Assembly (NCBI RefSeq): GCF_907164915.1
Contig: NC_061864.1
Coordinates: forward strand, 8,005,889 to 8,069,888
Length of the DNA stretch: 64,000 nt
Direction: 5' to 3'
DNA from: Impatiens glandulifera
Lineage: Eukaryota > Streptophyta > Magnoliopsida > Ericales > Balsaminaceae
Below are positions 38,264-47,288 of this stretch, one piece after another; position 1 is the stretch's first letter; each line of letters starts with the position of its first letter. The translations under genes were made by a program, and so were the position numbers. The notes under the pieces were generated by a model. The model saw nothing but the letters and a program-made list of their open reading frames with translations. It was not told the DNA's origin and ran no database searches.

Positions 38264-39819
38264 TTAGCCTCCCCATCAACACTTGTTCGCCCACGAACAA
38301 GTTGATTGAAAGAAGCTGTGTCTCCCACCGTCAACACAAATTGAGGATACTTTGTCATCAACCATGACTCTTCCTCCCAGCTAGCATCATCATCTGAAGC
38401 GTTAGACCACCTGATCAGGAATTGTCCCATACTGACTCCATCCTTCCAAACAATTCTCTCATTTAGAATTGCCACTGGTTCCACAAGGCTGTCCTCTTGT
38501 AGGATAGGCATATGAGGATTGGCTACTGCATTTCCCCTCGTAACATTAGCCTCCCCTTCAATATTTGTTCGACCACGAACAACACAATTAAAAGAAGAAG
38601 CCAACTTATTTCCAACAAACCAAAGTTTTGGAAATTCATGTTCCAACCAAGATTCATTCTCCCCTGTAGATAATAAATGAAGGTTTAACTGACACTCCCA
38701 AGTATCTGGTGGCTCTTCAAACCACACAAATTGTTTCAAAATATCTCTCAATTGTAAGGCATAAGAACAATTGCAAAACTCTGCATCTGGTGGTTCTTCA
38801 AACCATAATAAGTATTTGCATCTCATCCATGTTTTATGCCATAAAATTTTCTGAAAACAAGATCCAACATCTTGAGATTTCTCGAACCACAAAATCTGGA
38901 CGCAATTTGGATTTGGCGCTAAGTATGCTTGAGAAATGGGATCAAACGACAACATCCTATCTTCAAGGCCCAAAACATCTTCAAATATTTCTTTAAATTT
39001 TACTTCTACCAAGTCAACCCAATCATGATCTTCTTTTCCAACGTAGGTTGTCTTCGCATTCTCTTTGTCATCGTACACTTGTGAGACTTGCAAATAAATA
39101 ATCGAAGAACTTGAATTATCGTAGATTTCTTCATCGAGACTGAGATTGTCGTGTTTGATATCATGAGTATTTGAAGTCTCCATTTCTTTTCCATAACAAA
39201 AGTCTTCAACAGGAGGTGCGTTTTCCACTTTAGAACAATCATCATTAAAAGAGGTTTCGTCTTTGTTTAGAGCCGAATATGTCAATGGGGAAGGCATCGA
39301 TTGTGAATGTGTCAATGTGGAATGTGTCGATTGTCCAACATCTTCTACAGGTTGTTTGTCATCTTCCGGTAACTCATCGGATTCGACTATCAATTTTTGA
39401 CGATCGTTTTCCCACTTTTGTCTTGTTATTTCTTCATCGGCCTTTTGTTTATGTCTTTTAATTTCATCAGCGATCCTCCATGATTTTAACAAGTCGGTTA
39501 TTTGTTGATACTGTTCCGCGATTACCTTCCACGGTTCTGGTTGCACTTTCTTTTGTATATGTCGTGGATCGTCCCTGACACATGACCCAAACTCACGTCG
39601 CAATAGTTGTTTTAGCTCTCTCCACGTCAATCCTCTGCTGAGAGTTTTCATGACCACGTGTTCCTTAAGCCATCGTAGTGCCTTTTCCCTCATGTGACTT
39701 GTCGCAAGATGAACCTCGTCTTCTTCAAGTGTGTCGTTAACCCGAAAAAATCTTTCTGCCTCATAAATCCAGTCTTCAACATCTTCGACATTTTCTCCAA
39801 AGAATTTTGGAAAATTCAT
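38245..39819 (-). CDS. Retrotransposon gag-like protein with a chromodomain-like tail
   Basis: A single uninterrupted frame of 524 residues on the element strand. The N-terminal third resembles Ty3/gypsy gag (FPKFFGENVEDVEDWIYEAE, then HMREKALRWLKEH and LTWRELKQLLRREFGS). The middle is charged and low-complexity. The C-terminal 200 residues hold near-repeats (WFEKSQD, WFEEPPDA and WFEEPPDT; then VVRGRTNIEGEANVTRG and LVRGRTSVDGEANVTRG). The segment around EPVAILNERIVWKDG, FLIRWSNASDDDASWEEESW resembles the chromodomain-like tail of gypsy integrases. It looks like gag joined directly to the end of pol with the middle deleted. No CCHC zinc knuckle was noticed. The last residues read into the LTR. 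Confidence 0.85.
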   Translation of the reverse strand: MNFPKFFGENVEDVEDWIYEAERFFRVNDTLEEDEVHLATSHMREKALRWLKEHVVMKTLSRGLTWRELKQLLRREFGSCVRDDPRHIQKKVQPEPWKVIAEQYQQITDLLKSWRIADEIKRHKQKADEEITRQKWENDRQKLIVESDELPEDDKQPVEDVGQSTHSTLTHSQSMPSPLTYSALNKDETSFNDDCSKVENAPPVEDFCYGKEMETSNTHDIKHDNLSLDEEIYDNSSSSIIYLQVSQVYDDKENAKTTYVGKEDHDWVDLVEVKFKEIFEDVLGLEDRMLSFDPISQAYLAPNPNCVQILWFEKSQDVGSCFQKILWHKTWMRCKYLLWFEEPPDAEFCNCSYALQLRDILKQFVWFEEPPDTWECQLNLHLLSTGENESWLEHEFPKLWFVGNKLASSFNCVVRGRTNIEGEANVTRGNAVANPHMPILQEDSLVEPVAILNERIVWKDGVSMGQFLIRWSNASDDDASWEEESWLMTKYPQFVLTVGDTASFNQLVRGRTSVDGEANVTRGF

Positions 39820-39923
39820 TTTAACAACTCACTGCACTTTATTCATTCATACGCCTGACTATGTTTATGATTTTCATTCAACTATCCGTCGATACGTGTT
39901 TCCACCATATTGCCAAGAATGTC

Positions 39924-39935
39924 GCTCTGATACCA
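39924..39935 (-). other. Primer-binding site of the gag-only retrotransposon
   Basis: On the element strand it reads TGGTATCAGAGC, complementary to the 3' end of initiator tRNA-Met, one base from the LTR boundary. It fixes the element's orientation as minus. Confidence 0.92.
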
Positions 39936-39936
39936 A

Positions 39937-40426
39937 TGTTAATATGAAAACTATACGTATACAATATGAAATCTAGGTTTGACAATACCTTAGTAACTAC
40001 CGATAAGATGAGAGATTAGAGGAGTAGAGAATGAGAATAATTGCAGATCTACAATTGATAGGAAGAAGAGATTGAATTAGAAGAAGAGATTAGACGAGAT
40101 GCAGAATGGGAATAGGAAGAGTTTATCAGGGTTACCTGAAGAGTCAATTCATTTGTCGTGGTTTCTATTCCAGTTTAGCAAATATTTAAGGCAGACTCTC
40201 TAAATGCCTTTGCCAGCTGGCCCTTCTGTTATAACTAATACAATTACTCAACTGCTACAAGACCTTTCATATGCTGTGTAACAGCTTATTCCAGACTAAA
40301 AACCTGCTGTGTGAATACAGCTTATTAACAACGAAATTACCGAAATTACCGAACCTGCCGACTTCGTTAACAATCCGTCGACTTATTAAGGGTTAGAAAA
40401 CCTAACCCTAAAATCCTCTCGTAACA
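39937..40426 (-). repeat. 5' LTR of the gag-only retrotransposon
   Basis: 490 bp. It differs from the other LTR at GATCTAC/GATCTGT (two bases), TTTATC/TTAATC and TAAATG/TAACTG. Confidence 0.93.
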
Positions 40427-41810
40427 GACTGATCTACCTACCTCTTCTCCTCAGACTGGATCATCGGCCTTCAAGAAGAAGACATCAATGGGACACTCTG
40501 GACAATACCCTCAAACAATGAATCAATCAGACATTGGCTATGCAAGATGAATCGATTAAGATTATCACTGGGATTCTTCTGTTGATTGTACTCTCACTTG
40601 GAACACCTTGCACTCTGGACATTAGTGATGGTTGAATAAAAATCAATACCCTCAAACAATGAATCAATCAGACCTGGGGTTGGGGTTTCCGCTGATGTCC
40701 TTCTTGCATAGACACTCACCTTGACGTCCTTCTTATAGAGACACCATCTTGGGTGTAGAGTTTATTCACCAAGTGGTGACCTGGGGATGGAAGAAGGCGG
40801 AGAGAAGATAACTTAAATTCGGTTCAACCACTGGTTGAACCGGTTGGACCGGTTAAACCGGAGTTCGCCCAGAAAACCGGGCCGATAACCGGAACGGTTT
40901 TCAAAACCTTGGTTTTAACCAATCTTTAATTATCTCTCATTAGACTTTACTTGGAGCATTTTGTACCGGTCTTATCATTACTTTTGGTCTTTCCTAATTG
41001 ACTCCTCGTATTATTAATCTCGTGACTAACAATCACTCTCTCAATTTGAACTATAATTTTTCATCTCTCAAATTCTGACTTACATATACTATTATATTTT
41101 ATCTTTAAAAGATAATATTGATAATGGTTAAATAATAATATAGTTTAATTTTTAATTTAAAAATAACTAATATTCTACCAAAATAAATTTCTAACATATT
41201 GTGACATCGCTTTAAACATTCTTTAATTGATCTCTCATTAGGCTTCACTTCGAGCATTTTGTACCAATCTTACCATTACTTTTGGCATTCCCAATTGACC
41301 TTTCATGTTACTAATCTCGTGACTAACACTAAATAAAATATATTTAAATTTTTTATTTAAAAAAACTAATATTTTACCAAAATAAACTTTGACTTACTAA
41401 TATTCTGACCTCATTTTAAGCATTCTTTAATCACTCTCTCATTTATAGACTTCCATTCGATGAGTAATTTGTAGAGATCTTACCTTTATATTTGATATTC
41501 CTCGTGTCACTGTATCACCGCAAATTCACACATTCATTTACGTATGGACTCAATTAAGAAAAACAAGACAAGAACAATAAATTAAGAAAGATAGAAGAGA
41601 GAAATTAATTAAATATATACTTATACTTATAGTTATATATTTTATTATTCTTTAATAATTTCATAAATACATCATTTAATAATATAATATAAATTATATA
41701 ACCATGGATACATGTATACACAACATAGTATATATGCAATCATATATGCATATATATGTTATTAGATTTACTTTAAAGGCACTTTTCTTTTTCTTTTGGT
41801 GAAAATGGAA

Positions 41811-42007
41811 TTAAGGGCACTTGGGCTGTCCCTTGGAGTTCTTCATGTCCCTGTAACAAGGGCACTCATCCTTATTACCATAGGTTCCTGAAGGAACACA
41901 ATGACAATCTCTGCAGCATATCCCACAATACTGAAGACACCTATCCTTCCTCCCTGCCTTCGAGCACCTCACGTCACATTTCGGGTCGCAAAATGCATGA
42001 TCATAGA
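41811..42007 (-). CDS. GASA/snakin-type cysteine-rich domain exon (fragment or partial gene)
   Basis: GASA proteins are small secreted cysteine-rich peptides of gibberellin responses and defence. This exon encodes a complete GASA domain with all 12 cysteines: [59 protein letters not shown], followed by P and the stop. A likely acceptor (TTTATATAG) gives an exon start at 42007; the ATG further upstream would lie in the intron and lacks a signal peptide. No signal-peptide exon was seen in the 1.5 kb upstream (higher coordinates), and both flanks are the local repeat family. It may be a stranded last exon or a gene with a distant first exon. The intact cysteine framework argues for recent or continuing constraint. 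Confidence 0.7.
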
Positions 42008-42049
42008 CTATATAAATAAAATTCAATTAATTACATGAATTGTCACGTT

Positions 42050-42722
42050 TTGTAAATGAGAAAGAGGTTAAGAATTACTTTCGCTATCTTACCCTTACTT
42101 ATGGCCTTCCTTATCAACCATAAATTCACACAAACATTTATGTAAGAACTCACATATGTCATATTACCCTTACTTTTAGCCTTCTCATCGACCAAAAAAT
42201 CACACACGCATTTACGTACAAACTCACATATACATCACATCAAGTATGCATCCACTCTCAATAAGAACCATCATTCTACATTCATCATTCCCTCAAATTT
42301 GCAATTCACACCCTCATGTACCATTACTTTCATTTTAATATTTATATATAAATTTGCATTAATTGAAACTTGTGGTCTCAAATATTAAATATGAACACTT
42401 TAACCATTTGACCACTTGTAATTGTTGAATTTAATTTAAAATGTTGTGTATGAATAAATATTTAATTATGGTTAATTAATAATAGATAAAATATATAATG
42501 AATAAAAGAAAATTTAATTAATTATATAAATAATAAATATACATGGAGGTATAAAAATAATTTTTTAATAAATTATTTAAAAATTTTAAGATTAAAGTAA
42601 ATATATTTTTAAAATATAATATCTAAATATATTAAATTAATCATTAATTTATAAAATTAAATTAAATTTAATATTTATTTATATTTTTAAATTCATAAAA
42701 TATATAAAGTTTAAAAATGCAT

Positions 42723-42766
<44 letters not shown>

Positions 42767-43470
42767 GCATTATTATATATTTTCTCTCATCTATGTCAAA
42801 TGCTTATTAATTTTTCATTTATTAAAGAACGTTTTTATCTTATTTATGTCTAATGCCCATAAATGATAAGAGAAATATGGTAAGGTATAAATAAAATATT
42901 ATTTATTTATGTTTTAGAACAAATTAATATTATTTAAATTTATTGAACTATTTTATTATATAAAAATTAAATTTAGTCCAAATTGAATATTTAATATAAA
43001 TTTTAAATTAATCAAGTGTATAAAATTATAAAAATAATTGTGTGATTAAAATTTACTCGGTTTATTTGAAAATTATTTAAAAAAATTAAATATATATATA
43101 AACGATAAGTTGAACGTTTACCAATTATATCAATTAACAACCTTGGATTAAATATATATATAAACGATAAGTTGCACGTATACCAATTATATCAATTAGC
43201 AACATTGGTTAGTTATAAGTTTAGTAGTTTTAATAAATTGTCTTTAAAATTTGAATTATGGATCAAATTATATAAAATTTTACTTTGATCTAATATTATT
43301 TATTATTATCGTTGATATTTTATTTAAAAAAATATATTATAAAATTATCTAAATAATTCATTTACATTTTTTTATTCCCACTCAACATCCACGAATATGC
43401 CTAATTACACTGATAAGGTCTGAAAATCAACCATAGACTAAACAACAACAATAAACTACTAACTATTTTT
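42050..43470. other. Repeat-rich AT DNA upstream of the GASA exon
   Basis: 42060-42330 repeats the local phrase CTTACCCTTACTT..GGCCTTCC with variations, related to the tandem unit at 36.5-41.5 kb. A pure AT run is at about 42728-42761. Two 62-bp tandem units lie at 43086-43147 and 43148-43209 (each containing AAACGATAAGTTG). No gene was seen. Confidence 0.6.
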
Positions 43471-43476
43471 TTCTTA

Positions 43477-44371
43477 TCTATATATATATAATGATGCTTA
43501 ATTTTTAAAGTGTCTGGATTGCCGGGTCGATAGCTGTGGTTAATTTGGATATTTATGTGAGAGTAAATGAATACTTAGGTCGGATTGTGGGTTGACCTAC
43601 CCATAAACTTAACACGGTTAAAAATAAATTTAAAAATGTTATTTGTAGGTTTCGAACTTGCAACCTAACAAAACAAGTACAACTCTTTAACAAACTAGGC
43701 TAACAACACTTTATATTTAAGATTCAACACCAAATTTGATGAACGCGAGACATTTTAACAATAAAATTTCAAATTTTTAACTAACTAATCTATATATATA
43801 TAATGATGCTTAGTTTTTAAAGTGTCCGGATTGCCAGGTCGAGAGCTGTGGTTAATTTGGATATTTATATGAGAGTAAATGGATACTTGAGTCGGATTGT
43901 GGGTTGACCCGCCCATAAACTTAAAACGGTTAAAAATAAATTTAAAAATGTTATTTGTAGGTTTCGAACTTGCAACCTAACAAAACAAGTACAACTTTTA
44001 ACCAAATGTGATTGAGATGTGGTTTGTCGAGGGATAATAGACCGATATCATTTGAAAGTGGTTAAAGAAATATGAATCAAATATTTAATTGACCAAAGTG
44101 TGAGGTCACGATGCTAATTATTAAAAAATATGAATCAAATATTTGATTGACAAAGAAGTGTAAAGTCACGAAATAAGAGATTTATTCGAAAAAAATATGT
44201 GATGAAACATGTGAGAAAATAAGTTGTTTTATCGAAGTGAATAAAATGTTAAATGAGAGCGTTATATTTTTTATTTTAATAATTTTAAACATTGAATAAA
44301 TATTATTATAATTTTTTTAATTTATTTTATTTTTATCCTTATCCGTGTGCATCGCACGTAAATTTTCCTAG
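43477..44371 (+). mobile_element. Non-autonomous Helitron-like element with a duplicated 5' end
   Basis: Two copies of a start TCTATATATATATAATGATG, at 43477 and 43789, each followed by about 210 bp of shared sequence (for example GTTTCGAACTTGCAACCTAA). One end is present: a hairpin-forming CGTGTGCATCGCACG about 11 bases before a terminal CTAG at 44368-44371, followed by T. TC start, hairpin plus CTAG end and A/T insertion context are Helitron features. The second copy (43789-44371, about 580 bp) is complete; the first lacks a 3' end. No coding sequence. Confidence 0.75.
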
Positions 44372-44750
44372 TTTATCATAAACGGACTATTTGTGAGTCT
44401 AACTATTACAAAACAAAGTGCAGCTATAAATAATTATTTTAATTATTTGGAAGAAATGAAATGAAGAACTTTTGTCATTACACGATACTTTGGATTATAA
44501 ATTAAAGTTTCACATAATATAGATGAGGAATAATGAAAAACTTATTTAAAGTTATATGAAATTGGAAATAAATGGTAAGAATTTCTAACTAAGAAATTAC
44601 TCTGAACAGTTTGAACCACAATGAGAAATTATGATTCAAGAAATAAGCACTCAAACAAAACACATGTTAGTTTTATAATATATTATGTTCATACTTTGAG
44701 TAAACTTTTCATATTATTATATAAACTTTGGATGTCGCTATTGAGAGTTA
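44372..44750. other. Intergenic DNA
   Basis: AT-rich. No gene, repeat or RNA was recognised. Confidence 0.5.
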
Positions 44751-45225
44751 CGTACCACGTGGTCTAAAAAGGGAGTGAAATCGCCTTCAAAATCCATCAG
44801 CTCCAACTCAAAATTGGCAACGGTTATGTCAGAGGTTGGATTTAACACAAAAGGCCAAGGAGACCCTCTTTTAGTTAGCACTGCATCTCCTTTAACCGTA
44901 AGAGATAAAAAGTTTAGGGTTCGTAAGGTATATGATGTTTTTTTGAAAAATAGAAGGAATAAAAAGCTTACCACGGGTCGAAAGAGGGAGTGAAATTTCC
45001 CTTAAAATTCATCCGCTCTAGTTCGAAATCGTCAACGTTGAAGCTGTCACTCAGTGTCTGCGGATCGAAGAAACACAAAAGGCCAAGGAGACCCTCTTTT
45101 AGTTAGCACTGCATCCTCTTTAATCGTAAGAGATAAAAAGTTTAGGGTTCGTAAGGTATGATGTTTTTTTCAAAAAATAGAAGGAATAGAAAGCTTACCA
45201 CGGGTCGAAAGAGGGACATAAAAGT
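44751..45225. repeat. Two-and-a-fraction tandem copies of a 220-230 bp unit of unknown origin
   Basis: Units start near 44751, 44968 and 45195 (the last cut short). Each contains CACAAAAGGCCAAGGAGACC and AAAAGTTTAGGGTTCGTAAG, then CTTACCACGGGTCGAAAGAG. Composition is less AT-rich than the surroundings. Short open stretches on both strands are not conserved between the units, so coding is doubtful. I do not recognise the source. Confidence 0.85.
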
Positions 45226-45429
45226 AAAAGAAGAAATATGTGAGAGAAAAAAAATTTTACAAAAATTTTTATTGTTTTTCTCTTATTTATGTTTCATGTC
45301 ATTAATTTATCATTTATTAAATTTAACGTTTTTATCTTATTTATGTCTAATTTATGATTTATTAAATTGAACATTTTTCTCTTATTTATGTCTATTGCCG
45401 GTTCATTTATCATTTAATTACCACAAGAA

Positions 45430-45860
45430 TTTGATGAAAAATATGATGTAATCATCTTAACGAAAACTTATAGCAATTCCTCACATGGAAACTATTGATC
45501 ATGTCTTGCCAGCGCATAACGTTTTGTTCAGACGGGACACTTGTTTGCGTTCTACAAAAGTAAAAATTTATTATGGGACGAACTATCCTTAATTTTTAAT
45601 CTCCTTCTATAACTTATTCGGCTAAAAAACCACTAGACCGATGATTAAACATATTTTTACTGTGTCATTTATACATATAGCAATAGAAGATGGTTTATGA
45701 TACGTCTTAGCTAGACTTTTGACATTACACCAAATGTCGTCCTAAAAACTTATCGGAGAACCATCCCACAATGAATATAGTTTACTCACGAATTTTGTTT
45801 CACGTAAAATAAATTCTCTTCAAAATGCTACACTGCGCTGAATAATTAGATATTTTATTA
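45430..45860 (-). mobile_element. Decayed LINE fragment, first-unit copy
   Basis: The stretch around 45480-45640 aligns by eye with 59650-59790 (for example TTATGGGACGAACTATCC against TTATGAGACAAACTATC, then ..TTATTCGGCT against ..TAATTCGGCT). The 59-kb copy encodes a LINE zinc-binding region. No frame survives here. Confidence 0.5.
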
Positions 45861-46287
45861 ACCAAATAGATCATTTGATTTATTGATGTTCAAAGACTAT
45901 TCGGTTGCATTGTAAATCTACTAAGCTATTACGCTAAAATAGATAAAAACTTGTAGATTTATTCATATATTTTGATTTTTTTTGTTAATATCTTTTAATA
46001 TTTTCGAATTCAAAAATTATAATTAATTATTTAGAAAAATAATATAATATTATATTATTTTAAATAAATATAAATAAATTGAATATATATAATTAGTTGC
46101 GTATTTAGATAAATGATTTTGTTCGTAAAAAGAATGTTTAATTTTTTATATTATAATAATTAAATAAAATTATATAAATAAAAAGTAGAAAAGAGAAAAA
46201 ATGAATAAAAATATTTTTAAAAGTAACAAAAAAAAATGTTGAGATTACGAAGGTAAACGTTGAGATTATAGTTAAAAGAGCGGTGAA

Positions 46288-46768
46288 TGTTGGAATTTTT
46301 AGGGTCACTAGTATAATAAATAATTGTGCAAATGTCATATTTAATATAAGCCAAAATAATGTGATCTAATGTGATTAAGTTTATGACTTATGGATGTATT
46401 TGTCATGAATATAAAGTGAGGATACCTAAGTGGGATTTCTAATTTTATGAAGGGGCTAAATTAGAAATTACCTAACTATAATAACTAACTTATTGTTGGT
46501 TATATGTAACGGTAATGGTTCCCATTTGAAGTAACGTTAATTCTCCTTTGCGTCCCCATTAACAGAGAGAGAAATCCATTGACTTACACATCAAATGGAA
46601 GAACCATTCCATATAAGGAAAGTTTAAGGAAAGAATCATTCAATCCATGCAAAGTTTAAGGAAAGAGAAGATTCACTATTCATGCGATTAATTAAGGTAT
46701 GCTTCCGCCGCATTCACATTTTAATTTCTCACACATTAAATTAGGATCTAATTAGGATAATTCTAACA
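46288..46768 (+). repeat. 5' LTR of the copia-type element
   Basis: 481 bp, TG...CA ends. Contains the tandem phrase AAAGTTTAAGGAAAGA twice. Confidence 0.95.
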
Positions 46769-46770
46769 AT

Positions 46771-46782
46771 TGGTATCAGAGC
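46771..46782 (+). other. Primer-binding site of the copia-type element
   Basis: TGGTATCAGAGC, complementary to the initiator tRNA-Met 3' end, two bases after the 5' LTR. Confidence 0.93.
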
Positions 46783-46976
46783 AATCCTAATTTAATTATG
46801 TGAGAAAATTTTATATCATTCGGTTTAAGATATATATGCATGAATTTATGATAATTTCAAATAATATATATATTGACAATTTTAAATCACATCAATAATA
46901 TTATTAGGAATAAATATATTGATTTTGATAATATTATTAAGAATATATATATTTTAGATATGAAATTTTAAATCGG

Positions 46977-47011
<35 letters not shown>

Positions 47012-47244
47012 CATTAATATTGATATATCTTTAAATTAAGATTATAGGATATATCATGAAGATTGATGCGAGATATTTGAATTATCTCATAAGATCCCTA
47101 GATTTAGGGATATTTAGTTTTCGGATTATATATATTGGTTTTGATAATTTTAAATCACTAGAAATATATTGATTTTGTCAATCAATTTGATTTGACGAAG
47201 AATATATATATATATATATATATAGATTTGAACATTTTAATCTG

Positions 47245-47288
<44 letters not shown>

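Larger units (their letters stand above)
37774..40426 (-). mobile_element. Gag-only LTR retrotransposon (TR-GAG-like), young insertion
   Basis: Two 490-bp LTRs (37774-38263 and 39937-40426) differ at about four positions by eye. On the element strand they start TGTTACGAGAGG and end CATATTAACA. A 5-bp target duplication GACTG is at 37769-37773 and 40427-40431. The primer-binding site lies at 39924-39935, one base inside the 5' LTR, and a purine tract (GATGGGGAGGCTAA) precedes the 3' LTR. Only one frame, gag-like, lies between; protease, reverse transcriptase and integrase catalytic regions are absent. It therefore depends on enzymes from another element. It sits inside the hAT element. Confidence 0.93.
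37519..40911. mobile_element. Non-autonomous hAT-type transposon, interrupted by a nested LTR element
   Basis: Ends are CAAGGTTTTAAAA at the left and TTTTCAAAACCTTG at the right, flanked by a perfect 8-bp target duplication GTTTTAAC (37511-37518 and 40912-40919). Subterminal regions are packed with ACCGGTT / GGTTCAACCG motifs in both orientations. Without the nested retrotransposon the element is about 0.73 kb and has no transposase. Eight-base duplications and CA-starting ends are hAT hallmarks. Confidence 0.85.
36464..41542. repeat. About 830-bp tandem duplication, second copy split by a hAT insertion
   Basis: Copy 1 (about 36464-37297) and copy 2 (37298-37510 plus 40920-41542) share long blocks such as CATTACTAATATCCGGGTTC and GTGACTAACAATCACTCTCT in order. 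Within each copy a shorter phrase (CATTTTGTACCGGTCTTAC-like, then CTCATATTACTAATCTCGTG) recurs, so the unit was itself built by smaller duplications. Copy 1 preserves the empty insertion site (GTTTTAAA at 36686-36693) for the hAT element in copy 2. Confidence 0.85.

Noticed and set aside
44738..44993. Opposed 72-78 codon frames in the 44.8-kb tandem repeat
   Set aside because: The second repeat unit breaks both frames, so coding conservation is not supported.
46138..46338. Similar minus-strand frames at 46138-46338 and 50088-50276
   Set aside because: Both lie over the two copia LTRs, which explains the shared sequence. They are not genes.
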